From Lineus longissimus (Eukaryota > Nemertea > Pilidiophora > Heteronemertea > Lineidae), in contig NC_088308.1 of assembly GCF_910592395.1 (NCBI RefSeq), forward strand, positions 11,177,001-11,241,000: a DNA stretch of 64,000 nt, read 5' to 3'. Position 1 is the first letter of the stretch. The number at the start of each line of letters is the position of its first letter. The position numbers and the translations under genes are program-made. Of the stretch, positions 1 to 13,400 are shown piece by piece. Under the pieces are notes generated by a model. The model was not told the DNA's origin and searched no databases. It saw only the letters and a program-made list of their open reading frames with translations.

Positions 1-1
1 G

Positions 2-265
2 TCAAAATTAAGAATAAGCGTGGCCTTGACTAAGTTACGCTGTAGTTCACACAATTTGGCAGTTGAAACGGGTCGGTGGCAAAAGCCACGCGCGATTCGA
101 AGGCAGGACAGATTGTGTCCGAATTGTGAGCTTCAAGATATTGAGGATGAGTACCACTTTTGTATTGTTTGCCCGAGGTTTGGTGCTCAGCGAGCACAGT
201 ATATAAAGCAGTATTATCGGAGGAGACCTAATGTATATAAGTTTGTGCAATTGCTCAGTGCATAG
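2..265 (+). pseudogene. LINE (non-LTR retrotransposon) ORF2 C-terminal remnant, cut by window edge
   Basis: The frame is open from the window edge to the stop at 263-265. It ends with a Cys-x2-Cys...His-x-Cys...Cys cluster (LCPNCELQDIEDEYHFC around 115-170), typical of the C-terminal zinc knuckle after the reverse transcriptase of non-LTR retrotransposons. An AT-rich tail with an AATAAA-like signal (about 434-442) follows and may be the 3' end of the element. The reverse transcriptase itself lies outside the window, so the clade cannot be assigned. Family assignment is by motif recognition only. Confidence 0.5.
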
Positions 266-2450
266 AGCAAGGTGGCTCTGACGAATCTTGCAAAGTTTGT
301 GAAGGAATGTATGCAGTTAAGAATTTGATGTAATTATGATGGGCACTTTCATTATGTTGCTTCTTTTGTACCACCCTATTCCTATGTTACTTGTAAATTT
401 GTACCATAAGCCAGTGTGGCTTAGTGTCATTTGAAATAAATATCAAATATCATTCTCTGCTGAAAACCGCATTCAATTATGTTATTCTATCTCTGTGATA
501 TTTAAAAAACCCTGTGGACATTTACTTTCTAGTAGGACTGTACTTGCCAGAAATTTGACTACATTTTGGTGACAATTAGTGATATTAACTAACCCACCAA
601 CTTGTCACTTGGTTAACGATATTGATGGAATACCTCGACACAAATATTTTGAGTGGCAGATCATTGTTACCTGATGAATATTCATGAAGATATAACGATT
701 TTGAATGGCGCATAATTCCGGCCTATAATTATTCTTGTAAAAACGATTCAGAAATAAATACACTCCCTATCAGTGTCATTTCTATAACTTCATTATTTTT
801 GCTTTGCTAGTAGAGATTATCTCTCTGCTTACTGATCCAGGTATTTTTGGCCAAAGAAATGGATAACAGGCTCATAATTAGAGCTATTTAATATGATGCG
901 TAGATTTCAAATAGCACAACTTTTTATAGCCTTTGAACCCCCTAAATATCGAAAATATCCTGTACATTGTATTGCCTGTTTTTTTTTAATAATACATTGA
1001 AATATTGAAATTTTCGAGAAAAATCAAAAAGAAATAAAAATTCAAACTTTTTTTGGCGGTTTAAATAAATCTTTATCAGCACTGAAGTAAGGTCTGAAAT
1101 TTTTGGGTTAATATTTTTGCACATTTGAAAAAAAAATGGATCCGCGAATAGACTTGTGTATGACTGGGTGCACAGACAATTGCGTTTAGAGGCAAGAGCA
1201 CCATTAAAGCTTTTTAGCAGTTAAATCGTCAATTTTTGATCGCGTCACATCAATACTGCTTGCAGTTATGAATCTGAAATTTGGATATGATATTCAGAAC
1301 AGTCGGGAAAGTAACACGTGAAATTTAAACTGGTAGTTATCCTCGGAAATATTTTAGATGATAGGACAAGTTGGAGAGACTTTGATATTTCTACCCATTT
1401 CAGCCAACTTGCGAAAAAAAATCTTTAAAAACTTTTTTAAAATCTTAAAATACTGTTCCCAAATGAGCAAACATCTAAATCATTTTTGTTCATGAAATAA
1501 TTTCTTTATATCTGTAGGCTTGCCACCAAATATCTTTTGAATGCTTCTCCATGAACTTGACAGTTAAAGACATAGGTCTGAATATTCATTGGTGATATTG
1601 TCTCCTCACCATGACATTTATGTCATGTATAAAATATAGATTTTTTATCGGGTGTCCAATGTTAATTTTATGTTATTGTTACCAAACATAGTTTTCATGT
1701 TGGATGTTCAACGTAAAATGTATGTTGGGCGGACGTAAGTTATAGGTAGCACAAACGCGAATTCTATGTTGGGATATCCTAAACGTATATGTACTCTATG
1801 TTCGGTTTTTTTTCTTTAAGACGGATTAAGAACCCGACAAAATTGTGTTCCCAAAAATACTTTTTGAAATTATATGTTTTGGAAAAATTGCCACAGCGAC
1901 GGATTTCGTCTGCTGTTTTGCTGCCCCAACGTTTCTCTATCTTTAAGTTTTTAAACCACGACCTCTCGATCATGAGGGCGACACTTTTACTCTGCTCTTT
2001 TGCTGCCTATATAGTGGGCTCTAAATGTAATACACGTAGCTGAAAAATGAAGAAAAAAAACTTACCTTTTTCCTCATGATTGTATCCATTGATTTATTCG
2101 TTCGTTCAAACTGACAAGACCGACCCAGAAAGTAGCAAATTTTAGTTTCGCCTTGGATCTTAAACCTGAACCCGGCAACTAAATCGTGATGTGAACAGCT
2201 AATAGAGCAGTGCAACCGGGACCTTAAGTCTAACAAAACATCGTTATGTTTGTATACAAATCCGATCAAAGTGTCATTTGAAAGTGGTGCAAATATTACA
2301 CTGAAGCTCGCACTTTTCGTTGAGATTTTGAGGCACATAGATGCCATGATGAAAAATGAAACAAAACTTCGCATTACTTGTAAGTGGAAATTGAACTTTG
2401 ACCAAAGAACAGGTCGTAATTTTTTGTCAGTATTTAGCTCTCTCACTTGA
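266..2450. other. Intergenic, no supported gene
   Basis: AT-rich sequence. Short ORFs on both strands (for example 1789-2043 and 2021-2446) overlap each other and show no recognisable motif. Positions 459-545 hold one copy of a dispersed terminal-repeat-like sequence that recurs at 46874-46960 and, inverted, near 6984-7075. Nothing else is supported. Confidence 0.6.
459..545 (+). repeat. Dispersed repeat ending in a mariner-like ...AGTAGGACTGTA terminus
   Basis: The block starts CTGCTGAAAACCGCATTCAA and ends with a segment reading GTGGACATTTACTTTCTAGT, then AGGACTGTA. Near-identical copies lie at 46874-46960 (plus) and 6984-7075 (minus). A shorter match to the terminus occurs near 18402-18430. 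The TACAGTCC-type end resembles Tc1/mariner-like inverted repeats, but no complete element was delimited. Confidence 0.5.
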
Positions 2451-3004
2451 TATACAGGGTGGTCCTGAAAAAACGCAACTGGATACTTCCACTACCAGGG
2501 GTATCAGTGGATGGGCAATCTTTCCAGGAGAGGAATGGCACAAAGATCGCCTTATTTTGTTCAGAAGTTTTTGTTGAAGAGCCTATTTTGTGAAGCCCAG
2601 ACAGACTTCATTCGCGCATTGGAAAAATCGAACTTTGCCGATAAATTGAACTTAGTACGTAGGTGGATTAAATGTTAGTTAATAATACTGATTTGAGATA
2701 ATGTCGACAATGTTCCTAGAAAAAAATTGCAACTGAGTAAAGGTTGTGATAGCATGACCAGTCCTCAGCACGACAACGAGATGTTTGTAACCTCCAACAG
2801 AAGCGTTCTGTTTTTCTGCATTGAACCTGGCCAAAAGACTTCAACCTTGCTTCACAAAAGGGTACAACAAAAACTACTGAACGGAATCGGTCAATCCTGG
2901 TATCATTCTTCTTTTAGAAAGATTCCCCATCCACTGGTATCAATGATTTTAACCCCCTGGTAGTAGAAGTATCGGGTTGCGTTTTTTCTGGATCACACTG
3001 TATA
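2451..3004. mobile_element. Non-autonomous element with inverted ends (mariner-like MITE)
   Basis: The left end TATACAGGGTGGTCCTGAAA is mirrored by the right end at about 2975-3004, which reads TATACAGTGTGATCCAGAAA in reverse complement. Both ends continue into AAACGCAACYxGATACTTC and then a shared CTACCAGGGG segment. An internal match (ATACCAGTGGATGGGGAATC-like, 2930-2900 versus 2495-2525) extends the pairing. TA-bounded ends starting ACAG are typical of Tc1/mariner MITEs. It carries no coding capacity. Confidence 0.6.
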
Positions 3005-3289
3005 CTGTAATTTCTTAGAGATTAACAGTCCGGAATATGGCCGCCAAGAATAATTTTTTACCAGTAATGCCCACTGATAAGCCCGCCTGTGATATCACGT
3101 GGTGTGGTTAGGGGTTTGGCCAGTTCTGAATGTGTTTCAAACGCGATGTCATCCCATAGGCCTTGAGTTATGAGTGGAAATGATCACGGAAATTGATGAT
3201 ACATGGGGTATGTGTGGCCCATCCTACATTCATGAATAGATAATAAGCCTGATGTATGGACTGTTAATCTTAGGAAAGAAATTACAGTA
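3003..3289. mobile_element. Short inverted-repeat element (MITE) abutting the previous one
   Basis: The left end TACTGTAATTTCTTAGAGAT, then TAACAGTCC, pairs with the right end at about 3256-3289 (TACTGTAATTTCTTTCCTAA, then GATTAACAGTCC, in reverse complement). It begins at the last bases of the 2451-3004 element. Non-coding. Confidence 0.55.
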
Positions 3290-3294
3290 CTTGT

Positions 3295-3641
3295 ATATAC
3301 TTTTTATTCTCGGTTTTAAACGACCAGTCCGTTGGCTATCACCAACCCAAGATAATAATACTGCATAGCCAGATTCATGAATGGAGGCATGTCTTCAAGC
3401 GCGAATTCAGTCTGGATTGGCTAGTTCAGCAATGAATTGAGAGATTTGACGTAACCGGCTGGCTATCATTCTGGTATTCTGATTAATCACTAGTAATCGA
3501 CGCCATTTCTTCAATGTGCGGCAAAGCTAAGACATATGCTCCGTATTGGCTTGAGCGCTATTATGACCGGCTCATTGTTGAAAAAGGGCTGGACAAACTA
3601 CACTCTGAACTGGTCGTTTTAAACCGAGAATAAAGTATAAC
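3295..3641. mobile_element. Short inverted-repeat element (third in a row)
   Basis: The left end (3295-3330) contains TTATTCTCGGTTTTAAACGA followed by CCAGT. The right end (3607-3641) is its reverse complement (ACTGGTCGTTTTAAACCGAG, then AATAAAGTATA). About 347 bp, non-coding. It lies within 10 bp of the preceding element. Confidence 0.55.
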
Positions 3642-5213
3642 AACTTCCTGAATTCTTTCGATGGCATACTAGAGCATACTCTTCTGAAAATAACAGAAAT
3701 TTTGCAATATAAAGTGGTCCGATTATCTTGCCGGACACGCCTCCCTTTGTGACCGTAGTATATTTCTCCAAATTGGTCACCCTACAATGTATATAGCATG
3801 AAACATGAGACACTTCTTCGGCCCTGTACACAAACCCCAAACTCGCACAGTGACGAAATTTCAAATGAAAATGTCAGACAATGGGATTGACCAAATGCCG
3901 TCATCTCGGATATCGGCATCCCAATATTCAGGTTTTTGATAATCATTCGTTATGTACTGCGTCACCAGTTTAAACTGCAAGTCTTATTCAGGCCTAACAG
4001 TGCCACTTTCTTTCATGAAACGGTTTATTTTGATCAATGAATAACAAAAAATTATCTTTGTAAATAAAACCTGACGTTCTGGGGTATTTTAAGGTGATTT
4101 TATGGAGAACATTATTGCTGCATAGGGCAGTACTCATTTTCGCGGGCTTAGTGATGATTTTATCGCTTCAATTTTGACACCAGAGGCGTTGATTTCGTTG
4201 CTTAAAAATCAGCGCCTCAAGATTGCGCTGCAGCAACGACAGCCAAAACTCGCATTTTCATTGTTGTGATATCTTGCCGACGGAAAAGAAAGCACGGTTT
4301 AGATCAGCTTTCTCTAAAGCCGGGAAAACATTCCACCACTTTCATACATCATCAAGGAAACATCTAAAATGTGTTCATTTTTAACACTTCTGATTTAAAT
4401 AAAAGAATATACATGTAGACTTATTATAATAGTTCTTCGTTAATATGACCCACCACTGATCTTCATGTTGATATCTATACGGCTCCCTCCAAAGGTCCGA
4501 AGGGAAGACTATACAACCACCAACACAGGGTTATTTTATGATTTTTATATGCTGTTGTTAAAAATATTGTAAGGGGCATCAGCTGAATTAGGATTGGAGG
4601 TGTTAACTCTTTGATCGACGAAGCATGTTGTCTGGATACTAATAGAAAACCTACCGCAACTTAATGGGATAAGCTGTAATAAAGTAAGTAAAGGCTAAAG
4701 CCTATACTTTTTTCGAGGGGCATCGAAATCACAAAAACCATGCGCACTACGGCATTATGATTCTCTTGAGAGTCCTTGTGTTTGCAATCTATTTCAAACG
4801 AAGTTGATCGGCTATTGCTCATACATAAACGGCATGGTTGTACACTAAATGGTAACAAGTAAGCGTCATGCCACTGACCATCGCTGGTCTCATGTCTTGG
4901 CAAGTGTAGCATTTTTGTGTCTCATTTAAAAACCAAAATACGCTTTGAGTTGAAACTAATATGTAGAGTTCAGAGAGATTAAAAGAGCCAACCCTGTAAA
5001 TTTTTATTGTTTAATCCAGTTCATATTAGCAGCGCAGTCGCCAAGGAAAGTGAGGTCTGTGTGATCTAAAAACGGGTTCACCATATGCTGCTTTATATAC
5101 CGTATACAGATAGTGTACATTGCATACCGCAGAATCAGATCAAATTTGGGTGAGGTGCACGGTAAAGGGAGGCGCGCGATATAAAGAAAAATGACACGTA
5201 TTTCTTCAGAGGT
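3642..5213. other. Intergenic, nothing recognised
   Basis: No ORF with recognisable motifs, no clear repeat boundary. The minus ORF 4661-4912 has no family features. Confidence 0.55.
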
Positions 5214-6430
5214 ATGTGTGCATCTTTAGCTTTGATTTTCAATGTTTCCATGCAGCTATGGTGCTTGCTTGGTTCCTGGAAAATGGCTAATGTATGTCCA
5301 GTATATCATGTGTTTCAAAGGTTATGGAGCGTTGTATTTATAACCAGATTTATCCAATTTTACGTCCTCTCATTTGTAATGAATAGCATGGTTTCTGTAG
5401 CAAGCGTTCCACTTTGACTCAGTTGGTACAAGTTCAACACAGACTTGGTGAAATTATTGATAGAAGTGGTCAAGTTGGTGTAATATATTTCGATTTTGCC
5501 AAGGCGTTTGATTCCGTACTCCATTCTTTACTACTGCACAAAATTCAGTCATTTGGTATCTGTGACCGCTGGTTGCATTGGTTTACAACCTCAGAGGGTC
5601 ATCATAAATGGCTCAGAGTCATCCTCGATGTAAGTTCCGGTGTGCCACAGGGCTCTATACTGGGGCCATTGCTGTTCAATCTCTACATAAACGACATATC
5701 TAGTGTTGTTAGTATGGAAACCTTTATGGGTCTGTTTGCGGATGCCTCTAAGATCTATAGAGAAATGAGGGAAATTAGCGACGCTATCGAGCTACAAAAT
5801 GACTTAGAATGTGTACATGCCTGGTGTAAGAATTGGGGAATCAATTTTAGTCCCGGTAAATGTGTTTTATGCGTACATGTATATTGATGGCAAGATTTTA
5901 TCCGAGGTGGATCATTTTAAAGACCTTGGGGTTATTTTTCAGTCTGACCTCTGCTGGAATCGACATGTTGAGGTATGTTACTTGTGCGTCCCGTGTTGGG
6001 TATGGTCAGAAGAGTTACTGGTTGCTCCTCCAGCTATGAATTGCAACGTATGCTTCATCAGTGCCTTGTACGTAGTGGGCTGGAATATGGGTCTGTGGTC
6101 TGGGACACACATTTGCGTAGAAATTTGTTTTCAGTTGAGAATGTTCAGCGTAGCGTGGCGCGCCATATTGCCGGTCCCGACAAACATTGTGCCGATAGGC
6201 TTGTCGATATGAACAGTTTACCAGATATAACCTTTTCACTTGAATAAGGTTCCTACTGTAGATTGTGACAATCTTGCGGTTGTGCCACCGGTGCAGGCTT
6301 CCCTTTACAATGGAGTCCACTCGTATAGGTTTTACACCTTCGTGACCCTCCTTTTGGGCACATTTTTAAGTGACTTTGTATATTTGTTATGTTTAGTGTC
6401 CAATAAATCATTATTAAATTAAATCAAATT
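5214..6430 (+). pseudogene. Decayed LINE reverse transcriptase fragment
   Basis: The frame 5414-5887 contains reverse-transcriptase motifs: YFDFAKAFDSV (block A aspartate region), SGVPQGSILGPLLFNLYIND (block B), and FADA where an active enzyme has F/YADD. The catalytic pair is therefore broken. The homology continues in other frames after about 5880 (5811-6247), so there are frameshifts. The likely 3' end is near 6400-6430, with AATAAA at about 6401 and an A-rich tail. The block B spelling fits Jockey/CR1-type LINEs. It is a dead copy. Confidence 0.75.
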
Positions 6431-7837
6431 AAAATTTACCTCCATATGTAACGTACCTTCCATCTGCCGCGCTGTAGTAGTGGTAAATATATGCTCAGTT
6501 AGATGCTGGCGGCACCTATCATCCCCATGAACCAGCCAAAATTGATATTCCAAACTACCCTAATGTCACAAGCTAGTCCCTTTAACTGCCCTCTCTTACC
6601 ATTAAGGCACATTGTCGTGAATATTATTGATTTCATAATGTATAAAATGGGGGGATTGTCATGAATATATGAGATATTGATTTCTGCACAATCGATAGCA
6701 TCGCGATCGATCGTGGACAATTGCATGTAAAAAATAAACTCTTGTTCAAGGTTCTGATCGCTTGCAAAGTATTGTCGTGCTTAGGAGAGTAAAATTGTGA
6801 TCAAACGCATGTAAAATGTGCATGACAATAGATCGATTGCATGTGCACATGACAAAAAACTCGTGCGTTTTCGATATGACCCTTTGGGGGCGACCCGTAA
6901 GTCGCTATTCACATGTAATTCGCTCAATTTTCCATGGCTCTTCAGGACATAACAACTCTATCACATATTCATTAAACACATGTACAGTCCCACCAAAAAG
7001 TAAATGTCCACAGGAATATCACAGAGATAGATAAGATAATTGAATGCGGTTTTCAACAACGAATGGTATATCTAGTTGGTCATGTATCTGTTGTATTTGG
7101 ACCCAGCTAATCCTGTCTCTTCGTTATCTAACAGGCAATTTTAAAAAATGTCCAAAAAGTAACTTTTTTATTTTATTTCATTTTCGGTCTTTTTCACAAT
7201 GTATGGGTGAACTATGATGAAACAAAGGTTTTTTTAGTTTCATTACTAGAAAATTCCTGCTATATTCTTTCTTTTGAAGATTAGTTTTAGCTCGCTACAG
7301 GTGATTGTTTTTTTTCTGACAGCTAGTGAACTAACATATCGAAAGATAATGCATGCCGCCAGTCGCACCAAACAGGTGACCCAGTAACTGCTGATAGTGA
7401 CGTGGCTGTTCCATATTTATCTCGGAACCTGCCATAAACACTTTCCCATTCTAAAAATATATTCTAGGCTGCAGTAAGGTCAGGTATTTAATACAGACAA
7501 AACTTCATATCATGCTTGTTTATTTATCACCTAAAATATTATATTATATTATAATCGGACTCCTTTTTCCACTCGTTGAAACTGTTGTCCCAACCAACGT
7601 AATGGACTAAAACCTCCTTCCCAGCATCACTATCCCTTTCTTGGATTATGCGTATATCGATTACGAGGTGATTTCTCATCCAAAGTGTCACATATAAATA
7701 CGAGCTGACAGCTTGAACTCTGGAGAATCGTTATACACCGTAACTGGATCCATTGTTTTAAACACCTAATCAAGAGCATGTCTAAACCCATCCAATATCA
7801 GACGAAAATGGCCTGACCTGGGTGATTTGTATGTAAT
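6431..7837. other. Intergenic, no supported gene
   Basis: AT-rich. It contains the inverted copy (about 6984-7075) of the dispersed repeat at 459-545. Otherwise nothing is recognised on either strand. Confidence 0.55.
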
Positions 7838-7867
7838 TTGGTACATGACACGTGTTCCTACGGTATC

Positions 7868-8200
7868 TGCCCATTCCGCCTTAACCTTATTCGCCTTATC
7901 CAATTTTGCCTTCTCCCATTTAGCCTTCTCCTAACTTGCCTTTTCTCAATTCGCCTTCTACGATTTCGCCATCGTCTTATCTCGCCTTTGTTCCAATTGG
8001 CCTTCTTCCTAACTCGCCTTCCTCTCATCTTGCCTCATCCTAGTTTGCCTTTTCTTATTTCGCCTTTGTCCTATTCTGCCTTGGTTCCATCCTGCCTTAT
8101 CTCATCTTGCCTTTTCTTGATTGACCTTTATGTCAATTCGCCTTCTTCCCATTTTGCCTTCTCCCGTTTCGTCATATCTCACCTCGCCTTTTATCAATCC
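7868..8200 (+). repeat. Degenerate CGCCTT minisatellite, pyrimidine-rich strand
   Basis: About 20 imperfect units of 14-18 bp of the form TCGCCTTxTCCxATT, such as CTTCTCCCATTTAGCC and TTCGCCTTCTACGATT. The run is strongly pyrimidine-biased on the plus strand. The plus-strand ORF 7838-8227 (rich in F, L, R, S, P) is a by-product of this repeat and is not called as a gene. Its mirror partner is at 8590-8950. Confidence 0.8.
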
Positions 8201-8589
8201 AAAAGTTGGTTTTGGAGATACATGTAAGCTTACATGTAGATGGTTCAGAAGTTATGAAGATTTGAAAATATTGGTAAATAAGCAACAGCCTTGGGTAGGG
8301 TACCAAAACATAATTCGTGGAAACACTCTTATATGAAAGATTGGCCCCACAAACATGGGTAAAACATGGGTAAAAGAGACAAAAGTCTTCTGTAATATGG
8401 TATGTAATGTAATATGACTATAATGGCTGAGAAGTTATCTACACTTGTAATTTTGGCAATGTCCACCGGGTTTTGGTTGCGGGTACCCCCGAATGGACCC
8501 TACAAGCCCTTCAACACTGTTGAAGACACTTTCACATGAAAGATTGACTCAACAAACATGGGTAAAGACACCAGGTTTGTTGCAAAGTA

Positions 8590-8950
8590 GGAAGAAGGCG
8601 AAATGGGAAGAAGGCGAAATAATACAAAGGCGGGGCGGGTAAAGGCGAGATAGGATGAAGGCGAATTAGGACAAAGGTAAATTAGGACAAGGTGAAATAG
8701 GAGAAGGCAGATTAAGACAATGGCAAACTGAGACGAAGGCAAGAATGGATAAGGCAACTTGTGATAAGGCAAGATAAAACAGAGGCAAAATAGCATAAGG
8801 CGAAAAATGAAAAGGCGAAAAAAGACAAAGGCGAGATAGAATAAGGCGGATTGGGAAGAGGCAAAATTGGAAAAGGCGAAATAGGAGAAGGCGAAATGTA
8901 TATTTTTTAAAGGCAAAATGGGAAAAGGCGAAAAAAGACAAGGCGAAATG
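8590..8950 (-). repeat. Same minisatellite in inverted orientation, purine-rich strand
   Basis: About 22 imperfect units of AAGGCGAAATxGGA type, the reverse complement of the 7868-8200 units. The two arrays are separated by about 390 bp of ordinary sequence, in which a sequence near 8333 (ATGAAAGATTGGCCCCACAA) recurs diverged near 8535. Together they form a foldback of about 1.1 kb. Minus-strand ORFs here are artefacts of the repeat. Confidence 0.8.
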
Positions 8951-9033
8951 GGCATGAACCGTTCCTACTTGGTGGTTTTACGAGGAAGTTTATGAATGGA
9001 ATTCCACAAGGCCAGCACATGAGGTAGTTGGGG

Positions 9034-10493
9034 GTGTCTATAAAACGAAGATTGAATATTGCAGAATCTATATAACGCAGAGGTCAGAAAAAGGTGGAAA
9101 ACTATATAATGAAGATTGAAGATTGCAGAATCTATAAAATGCAGAGGTCAGAAAATTTACATCTTCAACAGTCAGGCACTTGATTTTAGCATTTTCACAT
9201 CTCTGAGAAACAAAGTCATTGAGAACAAAGTCATTTGAAACGATTCCGCACACTATCACTATCATTCAGAGTGTTGTGGTCAGATATATAAGGCCTAATG
9301 TACACAAAATCAACATCATGTACAGGAATTATTTTCATTTATTGACGTATCCCGCCTAAATTAAGGGGGAGGTATCTTTAAAGGGTATTTTACATGATCA
9401 CATAGTATGAATCGATTATTAGTCACCCTTCATTGTTATTTTGCCATTAGAAAAACTATAAAATGAAGAACTCCCGAACTATAAAACGAAGATGCTCTCA
9501 AAAATCATTGAAGAAAATGTGTTATCAATTTCAAACTTTGGCAACATGACTTTCAAGCCAAAACGACCCTTTTCTATTGATTTCAACAAATTCCACACAC
9601 TTTCATTAATTTTCAGAGGGGGTGTGGTCGGGTATATAGGCCTAATGTACACAAAATCAACATTATGTACAGGAATTATTTTCATTTATTGACGTATTAC
9701 GTCTAAATTGGGGAAGATGTATCTTTAAATGGTACTGCACATGATCACATAGTATGAGTCGATTATTAGTGACCCTTCATTGTTATTTTGCCATTAGAAA
9801 AACTATAAAATGAAGAATTCCCGAGCTATAAAACGAAGATGCTCTCAAAAATCATTGAAGAAAATGTGTTATCAATTTCAAACTTTGGCAACATGACTTT
9901 CAAGCCAAAACGACCCTTTTCTATTGATTTCAACAAATTCCACACACTTTCATTAATTTTCAGAGGGGGTGTGGTCGGGTATATAGGCCTAATGTACACA
10001 AAATCAACATTATGTACAGGAATTATTTTTATTTATTGACGTATCACGTCTAAATTAAGGGGGAGGTATCTTTAAAGGGTACTGCACATGATCACATAGT
10101 ATGAATTGATTATTAGTGACCCTTCATTGTTATTTTGCCATTAGAAAAACTATAAAATGAAGAATTCCCGAACTATAAAACGAAGATGCTCTCAAAAATC
10201 ATTGAAGAAAATGTGTTATCAATTACAAACTTTGGCAACATGACTTTCAAGCCAAAACGACCCTTTTCTATTGATTTCAACAAATTCCACACACTTTCAT
10301 TAATTTTCAGAGGGGGTGTGGTCAGGTATATATGCCTAATGTACACAAAATCAACATTATGTACAGGAATTATTTTCATTTATTGACGTATTACGTCTAA
10401 ATTGGGGAAGATGTATCTTTAAAGGGTACTGCACATGATCACATAGTATGAGTCGATTATTAGTGACCATTCATTGTTATTTTGCCATTAGAA
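9034..10493 (+). repeat. 347 bp tandem array A, left part
   Basis: Units start at matching positions 9492, 9839 and 10186, exactly 347 bp apart, and are nearly identical. A diverged terminal unit with its own end sequence lies at 9034-9480; its outer end GGGTGTCTATAAAACGAAGA recurs inverted near 44480-44505. Each unit has two TATAAAA motifs about 25 bp apart (CTATAAAATGAAGAATTCCC and CTATAAAACGAAGATG). Each also has overlapping ORFs of 66 and 68 codons on opposite strands, which look like chance ORFs kept by recent amplification. The array resumes after the insertion at 10494-13876. Confidence 0.9.
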
Positions 10494-13400
10494 CAAGAGG
10501 CCCAAGGGCCTGGCGCTCAGCTGGATGACCTAATAACATAGGACTGAGGGTATAAAGTAGTAAATATCGGCTTTATACTACTGTTTGAAGGTCAAGAGAA
10601 CACGTTATACCACTAAAATTTCCAATGCAGAGCTGCCAGGTGGATGAAATATGATTGAACTAATCAGCCATGGTATGTAAATATTACAGGAGACAACGGA
10701 AGATATCCCTAGTTCAGCATGTTGTATCAGTAGCTTTACAGAAAAAAAGTGTCAGAGAGGATGAGACTTCTCCATGGACAACTGTGGTATGTCCAGGCTG
10801 GGTTGTACAGCACAAGGATACAAAATGCTGTCTGTAATTGAGAGGTATCATGATTTAACAGAGGTCAAAATAAATAGAAATTACCAGTTTGGGACTAGCA
10901 CCACTTTCTTTTTTTTTTAATAAGGTAGAGATTACAGGAGTCAACAAAATTAATTTTATTGAGAGAAATTGACCTGTCCTGCAGGTGATTGGAATTTACA
11001 ATACAAAGGGTCGTTTTTCATGACATTGTGCTCTACTGCGTATTCCTAGTCATAGTGAGTCGATCTGGAACCAATCTATCCTTGGCGCAGACAGGTTCAA
11101 ATTGGCTATATCTTGAATAGATCGAATTGCGATGAAAATCTAATGCAATAAAGGAGCAATATCGAAGAGACAAATTAATCAAACCAATTGTCCACAGACT
11201 CGGACCCTGAAATGGCACGATGTATGCGTGCATATAAAAGTATATCAATTGGTCCCATAGAGATGATGAGGCAATGTCAATATGCCTTGTTCCTTAGTCA
11301 GCAATATGCCCCTTTTTATACGGAGAAGAAGGAGAACCCAGATAGGCCTTCACATGTCGGCTTCCAAATGGCTCGAACCAACTATCACTACTAGAACTTT
11401 AAAATGCGTGCTCCTCCTAGTCCAACATGAAGCAATGTCTCAGCCAAAAAGGCAAAGTTAGCAGCTCCTTGGTAAGGCCATGTCAGGTTCCGCGCGCCTC
11501 TTCAGTTACATCAAGTATTGAAAGCTGTGGTGAGCTGAGCACATAAAAGACTATGGTCACCTTAATTTGAAAATCCCTTCATAATCAAGGGCTACCTCTG
11601 ACTAAAACAGCACAATAGACCACCAATTTGATCCAGCTCCTAACTGCGGGAAAACCCAAGTCCAGCAACCAAAAGTACCAAAAATACATTTTTGTTTACA
11701 TTTGAACTGCACACATGCGTTTGTTTACAATTTCAGTTCCCGCGAAATCTCGAAAATCAGGTGACCTGCAATCGTGGATTGAAAATAACATTAACCTCGG
11801 TTCAGCAGGTCAGCAGGTATACCGGCTGTTCCACTCATCCCCCTACAGCCAGCCGTTCTAAAGGTAATGTTATTCACCCCACATGGAGTGCAAGTAATTG
11901 ATTAAGCCCCTGCATAACTTAACAGCAATCGCTTGGCTTCTGAGAGTGGTAAGGAGAATTGACAGTTTTTTATGGGAGTAACATTATTGTGTTGCTTAAA
12001 ACGTCTACTTTTTACTCATGTAAGAATCGTAGTACTAATAGTAACTTCAACTTATTTTCCAGTTATGATAACACAACACGCATCTTCATGATCATGATCT
12101 TTCTCAAACTAACTGAATGACCTAATCGCCTTGGACGCACAACCTAACCACATATCAATCCGCCCCGACGATCGACACATCCATTCGATTCGATAACCCT
12201 CGATAAAGTTTGATAAATAAACTAGAACTGAGATTTCACAGGAGCACCTGTGAATTCATGACTCCAGGGTTGTTTTGAGGGCGATATTGTAGGAGTTGGT
12301 CTTGAGTATTGGGACGTGAAGGTCCGTGTGAGGCACCTGGGCTGGGGAGAGAAGACTAGTTGAACGATGTGATCATGGAGGTATAAATAATTATTTATAC
12401 CTCCATGATGGGATCTGACACGGACACTACTATTGATCTCATTATATGAATACCATTTAATTACAAAAAAGTGAAAACAGGTCATATCATATTCCTTGGC
12501 ATAAATTAAAATAGGAGTGCGGGAACAAGGTTTTTTAGCAGGAGGAAAGCGAGAACATTTTGCGCCGTCGTATTCCGATTTGGCTGGTTAGTGGTGAAAT
12601 CTGCTTTTAATTTTGCAAATTAACATATTCGTTTTCTAGTTCTAACGTTGTCTGTAAAGATGCTGGCAAGAGACATTGCCAGGAAAACGTGACGTCATTT
12701 TGGCCATTCTTCTTACCGCACGCCCTCTCTCTCCGTAAAAGTTCCTGACATGGTGTGAAGTGGGAGGGCGCACAATGGGAACCACACTGCCGCGATGTTA
12801 ATAGTTTCTATTTATAGAATTCAGCGGCAGAGATTTTAGGCACGGAAAAAGTGGATTAACTCGGCTAATCTCAATGGATTTTACCCAGGAATGTTTTCAA
12901 GGCGAGAGAAACATCTGATTTAAGTACTGCGCTTATTAGATTTCATGTTCAGGCCGAAGATTGGCCTAAAACGTGGACGAAAAGAGTGCATTATCGAGTG
13001 TTGGAGAGGTCACGTGATTGGACGAGAAACCTGAACAAAGTTTTCGTGCTTTTAGCTGTCAACATCAATGGCTATAATATACTCCTGCAGAATAGGAGAA
13101 CTAATAGAACTTATTTCCGAAGTTTCCAATAGTTTGAACACAAATCAGAACATCACCCATCAGCTGGACTCAGATCTGCATAAATTACGATAAATAATGA
13201 GGTCGTCGCTTCAATTTCGCAAAGAAAGTTGACTCCATTCGAAGGTTGTTTTGACCAAATTCTGTTGAACTCATCGTTATGAGGGCATTTGAACACATTC
13301 TCGTTGATCTTTTCTATAAACGTGTGAAGTTTCGTACCAAAATACGTTTCCGTAAAGGCTTAAAAAAGAAAATTCGTCACTTACAAAATCATCGCTCCGG

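Noticed and set aside
7838-8955. Leu/Phe/Pro-rich ORFs of 129-151 codons
   Set aside because: Products of the CGCCTT minisatellite read in frame; no membrane-protein logic beyond the repeat.
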